From positions 1 through 61,424 of the forward strand of contig JAEURZ010000018.1 of the NCBI GenBank assembly GCA_016788905.1: a DNA stretch of 61,424 bases, given 5' to 3'. Positions 26,456 through 34,346 of the stretch are shown here, piece by piece. Position 1 is the stretch's first letter. Each line of letters begins with the position of its first letter. Source of the stretch: Elusimicrobiota bacterium (lineage in GTDB: Bacteria > Elusimicrobiota > Elusimicrobia > FEN-1173). The notes below the pieces were generated by a model. The model made no database searches. It had not been told where the DNA came from and was given only the letters and a program-made list of their open reading frames with translations. Made by a program: the position numbers and the translations under genes.

Positions 26456-27282
26456 AATTCCAGTTCCACTTTTGACTTCCTGACCTCTTCTTCCGTCGGA
26501 ATGCGGTAGTGCCAGTTGTTGTCGTCCTCCATAAATGAAACGCCCTTCCCTTTCACGGTGTGGGCAACTACCGCTAGGGGTTTGCCCGCAGGGTCCGGAA
26601 CACGGCTCATGGCGTCAATTAACGCCGCCACATTGTGCCCATCCACGTCAACAGCGTTCCAACCGAACGCTTGCCATTTTTCCTTTAACGGATTCATGGT
26701 CATTATTTCATGGCTACGCCCCGTGGCTTGCCACTTATTGTAATCAACGATGACAGCGAGGTTTCCTAGCTTTAGAGCGGGAGCCAAGAGAGCCGCTTCC
26801 CAGACGGACCCCTCGTTGGCTTCGCCGTCACTGATCACGACAAAAACACGGGAGCGTCTGCCTTGCAGTCGAGCCGCCCAAGACATCCCGAGCCCAACCG
26901 ATAATCCATGCCCTAACGAACCGGTCGCCACCTCTAGGCCGGGGACACAAGAGGGACTGGGGTGTTCGGGGAGGGACCCGCCAGGGACAGCAAATGTGTC
27001 CAGCAAATTGGTCGGAAAAAATCCTCGGTAGGCCAGAGTGGCATAAAAAGCGCTGATGGCGTGGCCCTTGCTAAAGATGAATCGGTCTCGATTGGGAGCC
27101 GAGGGATCCTTTGGGTCCAGGGAAAGAACTCCCCAGTAGGCCGCCACCAAGATATCCACGACCGAAAGGGCTCCACCCAGGTGTGCCGTTTTTCCTCGGT
27201 GAGACATTTCAATGACACGACCCCGGATGGTCCGGGCCATATTCTTTAATTCGTCTGCGGGGGGGCTTTCTCGAGAGACCAT
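26452..27282 (-). CDS. Transketolase, N-terminal (TPP-binding) subunit
   Basis: The 276-residue protein is the thiamine-diphosphate-binding half. It shows SHRGKTAHLGGALSVVDIL, FIFSKGHAISAFYATLA, LGHGLSVGLGMSWAA and the TPP motif ISDGEANEGSVWEA with IVDYNKWQATG. With the following gene it forms a two-subunit transketolase. It begins at an ATG overlapping the upstream epimerase stop by one base (TGATG). The pair is probably dedicated to glycan precursor synthesis. Confidence 0.87.
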   Translation of the reverse strand: MVSRESPPADELKNMARTIRGRVIEMSHRGKTAHLGGALSVVDILVAAYWGVLSLDPKDPSAPNRDRFIFSKGHAISAFYATLAYRGFFPTNLLDTFAVPGGSLPEHPSPSCVPGLEVATGSLGHGLSVGLGMSWAARLQGRRSRVFVVISDGEANEGSVWEAALLAPALKLGNLAVIVDYNKWQATGRSHEIMTMNPLKEKWQAFGWNAVDVDGHNVAALIDAMSRVPDPAGKPLAVVAHTVKGKGVSFMEDDNNWHYRIPTEEEVRKSKVELEL

Positions 27283-28283
27283 CAGCCGCCCAGGTTCGCC
27301 AGTTGCATGGTTTTGATGTTGTAGTAGAGCGGGTTCGTGAGAGGTTCTTTAAGGTGGCCTGCCAGAAAAGACGTGTGGATACTTTCAATGGCCTCTTCCA
27401 GAGTGTGGTGGGCGCGGAACCCGAGGACCCGCGCGATCTTGTCGGAGTTTACGTGGTAAGAGCGCAGATCGTTGGTGGGTTCCACCTTGATGGTAATAGT
27501 GGGGTCCTTGATTTGGCTTTTCACCATCGCGGCGATTCGGGAGAGGGACATGTTCTCATATCCGGCATTGAAAACATCCCCATGGATTTTGTCTTTCGGA
27601 GCTTCCAAGAGGAGCTTGTAGACATCGACCATGTCCAAAACATTAATGTTGGGACGCAATTGGCTGCCGCCGAAGACAGTGATCTGTTTTTTGATTAAAG
27701 CGTGGATGGTGAGGATGTTGACGGAAAGGTCCAGACGCATGCGGGGAGCGTAACCGCAGACGGTGGCGGGTCGGACAATCACATACTCCGCGCCACCCAA
27801 ACCGTCGGCGCGCAAGGCCTCTTCGCACATCAACTTGTAATTGGAATAGTCGGTCAGGGGCGTACAGGGTGTCTCTTCTCGAACATCGGACTCTTCTCGG
27901 AGACCGTAAACGCTGGAGCTTGAAGCGTAGATCAACCGCTGAACTCCCGCCCTTCGTACCGCCTTCATCAAACCGAAAAAAGCGTCGTAGTTGATGGACT
28001 TTCCTAGGGCGGGATCCAACTCAAAGCTAGGGTCGTTGGAGACGCACGCCAAGTGAATAACCGCGTCGCATCCCTGGGCGGCTTTGTCCAGAATAGCCTG
28101 GTCCCGAAGGTCTCCTTTGACCTGCTCAAGATTGGGATCTTTCTGAACATCCCGTAAGGGGTCTCCATAGAGATACAGGTCCAACACACGAACCGCGTGG
28201 CCGGCTTTTAGCAAGGCCGGTACAAGAGCCGAACCAACGTAGCCGGCTCCGCCGGTCACCAAGATTTTTTTAAATTTGACCAC
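27282..28283 (-). CDS. NAD-dependent epimerase/dehydratase (extended SDR)
   Basis: The 333-residue extended SDR has TGGAGYVGSALV, ASSSSVYG and the catalytic YSNYK, followed by RPATVCGYAPRMRLDLSVN. It resembles nucleotide-sugar epimerases/reductases found with heptose or branched-sugar genes. The start is a GTG with GAGGAG 7-8 nt upstream. It lies between the HldE-like gene and the transketolase genes, so it probably acts on the activated sugar made by the HldE-like enzyme. The exact reaction is not visible. Confidence 0.8.
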   Translation of the reverse strand: MVKFKKILVTGGAGYVGSALVPALLKAGHAVRVLDLYLYGDPLRDVQKDPNLEQVKGDLRDQAILDKAAQGCDAVIHLACVSNDPSFELDPALGKSINYDAFFGLMKAVRRAGVQRLIYASSSSVYGLREESDVREETPCTPLTDYSNYKLMCEEALRADGLGGAEYVIVRPATVCGYAPRMRLDLSVNILTIHALIKKQITVFGGSQLRPNINVLDMVDVYKLLLEAPKDKIHGDVFNAGYENMSLSRIAAMVKSQIKDPTITIKVEPTNDLRSYHVNSDKIARVLGFRAHHTLEEAIESIHTSFLAGHLKEPLTNPLYYNIKTMQLANLGG

Positions 28284-28293
28284 TATTGACTCC

Positions 28294-29817
28294 TCATTTC
28301 AGCATGGCCTCTGCGGCTTTTAAAAGGACCGTCTTATCAATGGAGGCTTTGTTGCCTATGATCGTGACCGCTTGTGCGCCTGCCAGATTGCCCAGAAACG
28401 CGGACACGTCTGGAGGAACTCCGGCCACCGCGCAAAGGGATGTGAGCGCGAGCACCGCGTCTCCCGCACCGATACGATCCAGCACCTTGACGGCGAAGGC
28501 CGGAGATTCATGGAAATCACCTCTCTGGTCATGGACCAGAATGCCCGCTCTGCCGCGGGTGACCGTCATCCGCTGGCAGGAGAGGCGACGTTCCAGATCG
28601 GTGACCATGGCCTTCACGGGACCCCTTCGACTTCGGTATTCCAACCTTAGCTCTGATTCTTGGATACAAACATGGTCGGCTTTGGGATAACGGGAAATCG
28701 CGTGGAACCCGATGTTGGCCGCATTGATCTGTGTATTGACCGTGAGAAAGGGCGCTTTTTGACAGGCCAGGGCCACCGCTTTTGGCGTCATGAGGCCATG
28801 CCCGTAATCGGCCACGAGGACAGCGTCGACATTGGAAAAAGAAGCTGCCATCGCTTCGCACAGGGCGTCTTCTGCCGGGCTCGTCAGTGCCTCGTCATCC
28901 ATATCATAGACTTCAAACATTTTTGACAACAAATAGGATTCCACGTATCGACGCTTAACGATAGTCGGGGCACCGGGTTTCTTTATGGCGGTTAACTGGA
29001 CTCGAGGATTCAGACTGCGGCGGACAAATTCTTCCTGTGTGTCTCGTTCCCCTAAGTAGGTGATGACCTGAACCTCGGCGCAGAACTGTGCGAGGTGGTT
29101 TGCGATGGCTAAGGCCCCCCCGGCGTATAATTCTTGGGAACGACGGAGGACGGCCAATGTGGGTTCCTTAGACGATTTCCCCATCGCGTCACAATAAACA
29201 TATTCGTCCAAAATGGTTTCTCCCACCACCGCCACGCGCAACTTGTTTAGGCTTTCAATGTGCCGAGTGATGTCTTCCTTGGTGTGCTTTTTTCGAAAAT
29301 CTCCTAAAAAGGCTTTGACCTCGGGGGGAAGAAGGTCCAAATGAAGGTTGGCCAAATTGGAAGAACTGAACGTCACATCATCCGTGAAACGGATCTCGCC
29401 ACCCACGGCTCGAACGGCTTCTTCTTCGCGAAGAATCCCGCCCGTCACGTCGTCCGCGGCCTTTCGATAATCCGGGCCTTTGGCGTAAACGTCGGGTTTG
29501 AAGAGACCAATCGATTCCACCGCAGAGGGCCAACGATTGATCGCGACGCCATCGACGACATCCAGGGCGGCCAAGACTTCCGCTCGAAGGTGTTGGGGAA
29601 ACGCGGGACGGTGAGGCCCTTTGTTAACCAGATGATCGGGGGTGAGGGTCACAATTAAATAATCTCCGAAACTTTTCGCCTCATTTAAATGACGAATATG
29701 GCCCACATGTAAAAGGTCAAAAACCCCGTGGCACTGGACAACACGTTTGCCCTGACGTTTCCAGTCTGCCACGCGAAGGGCCAATGAATCCAATTCCTGA
29801 ATTTTCATTGAATCCAT
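28294..29817 (-). CDS. HldE-like fusion in reversed order: nucleotidyltransferase then PfkB kinase
   Basis: The protein of about 507 residues has an N-terminal cytidylyl/adenylyltransferase-like domain (GVFDLLHVGHIRHLNEAK with the HxGH motif, about 35-50). A C-terminal PfkB/ribokinase-type domain ends in RIGAGDAVLA, with the catalytic aspartate near residue 455. HldE/RfaE has the same two activities with the kinase first, so this is the reverse fusion. It may both phosphorylate and nucleotidylate a sugar phosphate made by the SIS and transketolase genes. The ATG at 29817 follows the upstream stop as TAATG with AAGGGA upstream; the longer frame to 29847 is less likely. Confidence 0.82.
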   Translation of the reverse strand: MDSMKIQELDSLALRVADWKRQGKRVVQCHGVFDLLHVGHIRHLNEAKSFGDYLIVTLTPDHLVNKGPHRPAFPQHLRAEVLAALDVVDGVAINRWPSAVESIGLFKPDVYAKGPDYRKAADDVTGGILREEEAVRAVGGEIRFTDDVTFSSSNLANLHLDLLPPEVKAFLGDFRKKHTKEDITRHIESLNKLRVAVVGETILDEYVYCDAMGKSSKEPTLAVLRRSQELYAGGALAIANHLAQFCAEVQVITYLGERDTQEEFVRRSLNPRVQLTAIKKPGAPTIVKRRYVESYLLSKMFEVYDMDDEALTSPAEDALCEAMAASFSNVDAVLVADYGHGLMTPKAVALACQKAPFLTVNTQINAANIGFHAISRYPKADHVCIQESELRLEYRSRRGPVKAMVTDLERRLSCQRMTVTRGRAGILVHDQRGDFHESPAFAVKVLDRIGAGDAVLALTSLCAVAGVPPDVSAFLGNLAGAQAVTIIGNKASIDKTVLLKAAEAMLK

Positions 29818-30812
29818 TATTTTCCCTTCCCCAAATGGGCAAACCAATCCGCTGTCGCTTCAGCAATCGACGCGGGGGTCCACACCGGCGCGTTCCGCCA
29901 ATCTTCAAGATGTGCCATGACCCGGGCGACCCCTTCGTCAAAAGAAATGCGCGGCGCCCAACCTAAAACAGATTTAATTTTTTGAATGTCACCGTGGGTC
30001 ACGTCGGGCTCTCCGGGGCGTTTTGGAATTTCGACTCTCGGGCCCCCCACCAAACGGGCCAGCTCGTTCACCGCGATCGGGTTCCCCCTGGCTACGTTAA
30101 ACACACCGCCTGACTGTGTTGTTTCCCCCGCGGCCAAAAAGGCGTCCACAACATCTGTGACATAAATAAAATCCCGCCGTTGGGTTCCATCTCCAACAAT
30201 GGTCAAGGGTTTCCCGGCGAGTTTTTGCGCCAAAAAAACGCCAAAAACGGCGCCGTAGGCCCCGGTCGTTCGAGAACGGGGGCCGTAAACATTAAAGAGT
30301 CGAAGCGAAGTGGTTTGCAAACCATAAACACGCCCCCAGTGGTGGACCGCCTCTTCCCCCATCCACTTCGAGAGGGCATAGGGGTATTGGGGGGAAATAG
30401 GAGCCGTCTCCGGTGTTGGGAAGACGGATGGAAGACCATAACAGGAAGAAGAAGCGGCATAGACGATACGAAAGACTCCCGCGTGACGAGCCGCTTCCAG
30501 AACACGTAACGTTCCCGTGATGTTGGTCCGGCAATAGTTCAAGGGGCGTTGAATGGAAGGAACGATGTCTGCCAATCCCGCCAAATGGAAAACGACGTCG
30601 GCCTTGGTAAACCCTTCAGCCAAATCGTCCGACGCCACGTCTGCATGGATGACTTTGAGGAGGGGATGCCCAGAGAACGAGCGAATGTTTTCTAGTCGTC
30701 CAGTGGAAGCGTTGTCGACAATGGTCGTTGCAACCCCTCGACCCAACAGGGCTTCCGAGAGGTGGCTTCCGATAAATCCTAAACCGCCTGTGACGACCGC
30801 TTTTTTAATCAT
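29817..30812 (-). CDS. NAD-dependent epimerase/dehydratase (GalE-like)
   Basis: The 331-residue extended SDR has TGGLGFIGSHL at the N-terminus, AASSSCYG, the catalytic YALSK, and NVYGPRSRTTGAYGAV typical of UDP-hexose 4-epimerase relatives. Substrate cannot be assigned from sequence alone. It lies between the SIS gene and the HldE-like gene with minimal spacing. Two different SDRs therefore flank the HldE-like enzyme. Confidence 0.82.
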   Translation of the reverse strand: MIKKAVVTGGLGFIGSHLSEALLGRGVATTIVDNASTGRLENIRSFSGHPLLKVIHADVASDDLAEGFTKADVVFHLAGLADIVPSIQRPLNYCRTNITGTLRVLEAARHAGVFRIVYAASSSCYGLPSVFPTPETAPISPQYPYALSKWMGEEAVHHWGRVYGLQTTSLRLFNVYGPRSRTTGAYGAVFGVFLAQKLAGKPLTIVGDGTQRRDFIYVTDVVDAFLAAGETTQSGGVFNVARGNPIAVNELARLVGGPRVEIPKRPGEPDVTHGDIQKIKSVLGWAPRISFDEGVARVMAHLEDWRNAPVWTPASIAEATADWFAHLGKGK

Positions 30813-30820
30813 GTCGTTCC

Positions 30821-31453
30821 TTAATATCCCGATTTTTTTACGTGCGGATTGATGTAAATGATTTCCCGCAACATGGCATGGATCAAGATGAGATGACTGA
30901 CTTCCACCAACCCATACGCCCGCACGGGAACAAAAAAGTTGACATCCCCCGTTCGCCGAAGGGGATTGTCCGCTGTAAACCCTGAAAAAGTAATCACGCG
31001 GTTTCCCACAGAACGGGCCGCTTTAACAGCATTTAGAATGTTCGGTGAACGGCCGGAACTACTGATGGCCATTAGCACATCGCCCGGCTCGGCAAATCGA
31101 CGCACCGGCTCTGAAAAAACATTCTCATACCCGCAATCGTTTCCAATACAGGTCAAGAGACTTGCATCGTTAAACGTGATCGCTTTGATCCCCCCGTTTT
31201 TCCAAAAATCGACGGCCTGGTGGCTGGCAATCGCCGAGCTTCCGCCATTGCCCACAAAAATTAGTTTCTTTTTCCGGCGCGCTGCGTCGACCATCAAGGC
31301 CATCGCCATTGCAAACCCGTCCATAAGAGGGAGCACTGTGTTTCGTTTGATCGTCACCAGAAATTCCTTTTCAAGTTCCTCCAAGTTAACCAGGAAACTC
31401 ATGGCGTGGCGGCCGGTGGGTTTTTTCCAAGGGGGCGATTTTATTTTTTTCAT
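30821..31453 (-). CDS. SIS-domain sugar isomerase (GmhA-like)
   Basis: The 210-residue protein has the SIS fold with the phosphosugar-binding loop VGNGGSSAIASHQAVDF (about 67-83) and the second loop MAISSSGRSPNI. It resembles GmhA, sedoheptulose-7-phosphate isomerase, and similar enzymes in glycan loci. The neighbouring transketolase, HldE-like and epimerase genes suggest a heptose-like or other NDP-sugar route starting here. The ATG overlaps the lhgO stop as ATGA. Confidence 0.8.
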   Translation of the reverse strand: MKKIKSPPWKKPTGRHAMSFLVNLEELEKEFLVTIKRNTVLPLMDGFAMAMALMVDAARRKKKLIFVGNGGSSAIASHQAVDFWKNGGIKAITFNDASLLTCIGNDCGYENVFSEPVRRFAEPGDVLMAISSSGRSPNILNAVKAARSVGNRVITFSGFTADNPLRRTGDVNFFVPVRAYGLVEVSHLILIHAMLREIIYINPHVKKSGY

Positions 31454-32676
31454 GCGACCTTGACCTCCTTTTTCACTTCACTCCCCCGTTTCTCAAGCCC
31501 GTCAACAATTCGGCCAGCAAAAGCGAGAGAACAGGTGAACGCCGGTGAAATAGCGTTCAATACATGAAGAGAGTTGTCGGTCTGCTCGATATGGAAATCC
31601 ATTTCCAATCCACCGGAACGGCGGACCAATTGGGGGCGAATGCCGACATTATCGGAGGGGACGAGATCTTCCCCCGACAAGTTGGGGACCAGCCGTTGAA
31701 CGGCCTTCAGAAATATCGACTTGACGTAGTGACCCACTTCTCGATTAACCAATCGTCTAAAAGTGGCATCTTTTTGGAAGAACATTCCAGCGAGACGGCT
31801 TAAAATCCTGAGACTTTCGGCGGGGGCTATCCCTTGAAACAATCCATAATTTTCACGGCCCAGGGCGGGGATTGCTGTTGGCCCCACATAGACATCACCG
31901 CTTACGCCTCGTGTCAAGTGGATGCCCAAAAAGGGAAAGTTCAGGTCTGGGACGGGGTAAAGGCTTTCCCTGACCCAATGATCCCCTCCCTTTCTCAACT
32001 TCCAATATAGGCCTTTGAACGGGACCAACACATGGTCTTTGGCCAACCCAAAGAACCGCGCAACTTGATCCGCGTGGGCCCCCGCACAGTTGATCATCTT
32101 TTCATAATGGAAACGCCGTCCAGCGCGGGTGATCAACACAGAGTCCTCGGCCGCAATTACCTCCTCGCCGAAGAATAGACGAGTCCCGGAGGATTCTACC
32201 TTGTGGGCCAGGACGCGCATGACACCGGGGGCGTCCACCACGGCGGTGTCCAGACAGTGAATACCCTCCCCCGCAGCGGCGTGAGGTTCAATCTTCTTGA
32301 GAGCTTCAGCGGTTAACCTCAAAACCCGAATCCCATTGGCCCTGGCGTTATGCTCAAGGCGCTCTAACCCTGGAAGATCTTCCTGCCCTGAAGCGAGGAT
32401 GACCTTACCCCCCACGCGGTGGGTCACACCATTTTCTCTGGCAAAGGCCAACATCTGACGTGCGCCTTCGGCACAAAATTTCGCTTTGAGGGTTCCAGGG
32501 GAGTAGTAGATGCCCGAGTGCAAAACCCCGCTGTTGCGGCCGCTGGCATGACAACCAACCCGGGCCTCTTTCTCAAGCACTATGATGCGGGCATTGGGGT
32601 GGCGCTGGCGAATTTCTCGCGCCACGGCGAGGCCAATGATTCCGGCTCCGACAATGAGAAAATCTGAATATTCCAT
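31450..32676 (-). CDS. lhgO: L-2-hydroxyglutarate oxidase-like FAD enzyme
   Basis: This FAD-dependent oxidase of the DAO superfamily has about 408 residues. It has the N-terminal dinucleotide site IVGAGIIGLAVA, then KEARVGCHASGRNSGVLHSGIYY, typical of LhgO, and a C-terminal GIRPQLV block. The start ATG at 32676 has AAAGG upstream and overlaps a stop codon (TAATG). The longer frame to 32808 is part of an upstream remnant and is rejected. A 23-codon relic of its 5' end lies at 33892-33963, showing a duplication around the DUF1016 copy 2 gene. Its role in a glycan locus is unclear. Confidence 0.82.
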   Translation of the reverse strand: MEYSDFLIVGAGIIGLAVAREIRQRHPNARIIVLEKEARVGCHASGRNSGVLHSGIYYSPGTLKAKFCAEGARQMLAFARENGVTHRVGGKVILASGQEDLPGLERLEHNARANGIRVLRLTAEALKKIEPHAAAGEGIHCLDTAVVDAPGVMRVLAHKVESSGTRLFFGEEVIAAEDSVLITRAGRRFHYEKMINCAGAHADQVARFFGLAKDHVLVPFKGLYWKLRKGGDHWVRESLYPVPDLNFPFLGIHLTRGVSGDVYVGPTAIPALGRENYGLFQGIAPAESLRILSRLAGMFFQKDATFRRLVNREVGHYVKSIFLKAVQRLVPNLSGEDLVPSDNVGIRPQLVRRSGGLEMDFHIEQTDNSLHVLNAISPAFTCSLAFAGRIVDGLEKRGSEVKKEVKVA

Positions 32677-32757
32677 TAAATAACCTTTTTCGCTAACGCG
32701 AGAATGTTTGATACGGTGGTCAAGACGCCGGGAAAGGCCCTCGTTTTCTTTGCTGAA
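32676..32757 (-). pseudogene. 3' remnant of the 127-aa gene (duplicated junction)
   Basis: Read in one frame, this stretch ends AKKTR...VSNILALAKKVI followed by TAA overlapping the lhgO ATG. The same C-terminal residues (KKTR...VSNILALAKKVI) end the intact gene at 33963-34346. The two copies differ in about a quarter of the bases by eye. The fragment has no start and is the relic of a duplicated gene junction. Confidence 0.7.
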
Positions 32758-32773
32758 AGATTCTTTGGCGATC

Positions 32774-33895
32774 TCATCTGACGTTTCTCTCTTCCAGTAA
32801 GCGAACATCCTGGCGAAGAAAATTCTTTAATTCCTGAAGTGTTGGCAATTGCAACATGTAACGAGAGACAAAAAGTTTATTGTCCATACCGACGGTGGCA
32901 TACTTGACTTCAGCCTCCTCATCATGGGTGCATAAGATGATTCCAATAGGAGGGTTATCTCCTGGGTTCATTTCGTTCTCTCGCATGTAATTGAGATAGA
33001 AATTCATCTGTCCCGCATCCGTGTGGGAGAACTCCCTGATCTTTAATTCAATGAGGATATGACATTTTAGAATCCTGTGATAGAAGAGGAGGTCAATAAA
33101 ATAGTGTTGATTGTTTATGGTCAGACGCTTCTGACGGGCTTCAAAACAAAAACCCTTTCCAAGTTCTAACAAAAAATCATGGAGGTGCCGAATGAGAGCG
33201 GATTCCAGGTCGCTCTCAGAATAAGCGGCCTTATCGGGAATGTTCAAAAATTCAAAAACATAGGGGTTCTTGATGGCCTCGTCCGGGGTCAGAATTTCCC
33301 CCCGAATTCCTTTGATCAGTTTTGTCTTATCCCTCGATTTGGCAAGTCTTTCATAGAGCAAACTCCCCATCTGTCTCTTGAGTTCCCGGATGGACCAGTG
33401 AGCCTTGATGGCCTGGGTTTCGTAAAAAGACCGTTTGACCAAGTCCTTAACCTTTAAAAGCTCCACAAAGTGAGAAAAGGAGAGGTTCTCAAGCAATTGA
33501 ATCGGAGGAACACTCAATGGATCAGGCACTGTCTGATCAATTGCCCGCGTTTTTGATTTTGCCGGAGCGACATGAAGAGAACGATCCAAAGAGATATTGA
33601 AATGATCCGTCAGTGTCTGACGAATCTGGGGATAGGCCTTGTAGAATTCCCTGAAGAGAATGAGAGCGGTCTTTGAAACGCCCGGAACCGCACGGGCCCT
33701 CAGCTTCGCCGTCAATGTTTCCAAGAGACGATCGCCGTATTCAGCGCGATCTTCACCCTTTTGTTCAAACTCGACAATGTAAAAACCAAACATCCAATTG
33801 CGGATGGTGAGCGCGGTATTAACGCTCTGCGCCGCACGAGCCCTCAACGTTCGGTGCGCTGATTCGATGGCCAAAACCAGTTGCGTAAGTTTCAT
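32774..33895 (-). CDS. DUF1016/YhcG-type PDDEXK nuclease, copy 2
   Basis: The 373-residue protein has the same architecture as the other two copies. It has an N-terminal DUF1016 domain (MFGFYIVEFEQKGEDRAEYG), a long variable linker (about 95-160), LSFSHFVELLKV, and a PDDEXK core with FIDLLFYHRILKCHILIELK and AGQMNFYLNY. Here the ELK triad residue is intact. It is flanked by diverged direct copies of the junction between the 127-aa gene and lhgO, which suggests it arrived as an insertion. Its ATG overlaps the stop of the lhgO relic (ATGA). The linker holds two palindromes. Confidence 0.85.
   Translation of the reverse strand: MKLTQLVLAIESAHRTLRARAAQSVNTALTIRNWMFGFYIVEFEQKGEDRAEYGDRLLETLTAKLRARAVPGVSKTALILFREFYKAYPQIRQTLTDHFNISLDRSLHVAPAKSKTRAIDQTVPDPLSVPPIQLLENLSFSHFVELLKVKDLVKRSFYETQAIKAHWSIRELKRQMGSLLYERLAKSRDKTKLIKGIRGEILTPDEAIKNPYVFEFLNIPDKAAYSESDLESALIRHLHDFLLELGKGFCFEARQKRLTINNQHYFIDLLFYHRILKCHILIELKIREFSHTDAGQMNFYLNYMRENEMNPGDNPPIGIILCTHDEEAEVKYATVGMDNKLFVSRYMLQLPTLQELKNFLRQDVRLLEERNVR
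33520..33538. repeat. Near-perfect palindrome in DUF1016 copy 2 linker (first)
   Basis: GATCAGGCA-C-TGTCTGATC gives 9-bp arms with a single G/T mismatch, within the coding sequence of the linker. Confidence 0.65.
33604..33626. repeat. Near-perfect palindrome in DUF1016 copy 2 linker (second)
   Basis: The core CGTCAG-TGT-CTGACG (33608-33622) extends to 10-bp arms with one mismatch. It encodes the IRQTLTD part of the linker, matching the position of the palindrome in copy 1. Confidence 0.7.
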
Positions 33896-33963
33896 GGGTT
33901 CGATCTACCTGTGACAAGACCAACGATCCCGTCGCCAACAATGAGAAAATCTGCGGATTCCAT
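33892..33963 (-). pseudogene. 5' relic of lhgO
   Basis: After the TAA of the 127-aa gene (overlap TAATG) a 23-codon frame reads MESADFLIVGDGIVGLVTG. This is clearly related to the start of lhgO at 32676 (MEYSDFLIVGAGIIGLAVA). The frame ends at a TGA overlapping the DUF1016 copy 2 start (ATGA). It is the left part of a duplicated junction, cut by the DUF1016 gene. Confidence 0.75.
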
Positions 33964-34346
33964 TAAATGACCTTTTTCGCTAACGCAAGGATGTTTGATA
34001 CGGCACCCAGGGCACGGGTAAAGATCCTCGTTTTCTTTTCGCTTTTGTCCGCTTCGTGGATGAGTTTAGAAAGTTCAGATTGAGCGGTTCCCGCGCGGGC
34101 GATGAGTAATTTTGTTTTTTTATTCCACTCGGGGGTAACGGTTTGGCGAATTCGGGAGATTTCTAGACGGAGGACTTGGCCTTGGGCCGTCAACTCTTCG
34201 GCTAAAACATCGTTCTGCGCTTCTTTGGACTTTCGTGCGAATTGAAGGATGGAAATCCGAGACTCGGACAAGGTTTCAAGCAGAGACAGAGAAAAGGCGG
34301 GTTCCACTCCATTTGAAACCCGAGCCATGGGACGCTTGCGAGTCAT
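33963..34346 (-). CDS. Small unknown protein coupled to DUF1016 copy 3
   Basis: I do not recognise this 127-residue protein. It is charged and probably mostly helical, with heptad-like spacing from about residue 20 to 95 (SESRISILQFARKSKEAQ, LSKLIHEADKSEKK). It ends in an amphipathic or hydrophobic helix, LGAVSNILALAKKVI. Its ATG overlaps the stop of DUF1016 copy 3 (ATGA), so the two are co-translated and may work together. A truncated copy of its 3' end at 32676-32757 shows it was once next to lhgO in both copies of a duplicated segment. Confidence 0.6.
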   Translation of the reverse strand: MTRKRPMARVSNGVEPAFSLSLLETLSESRISILQFARKSKEAQNDVLAEELTAQGQVLRLEISRIRQTVTPEWNKKTKLLIARAGTAQSELSKLIHEADKSEKKTRIFTRALGAVSNILALAKKVI

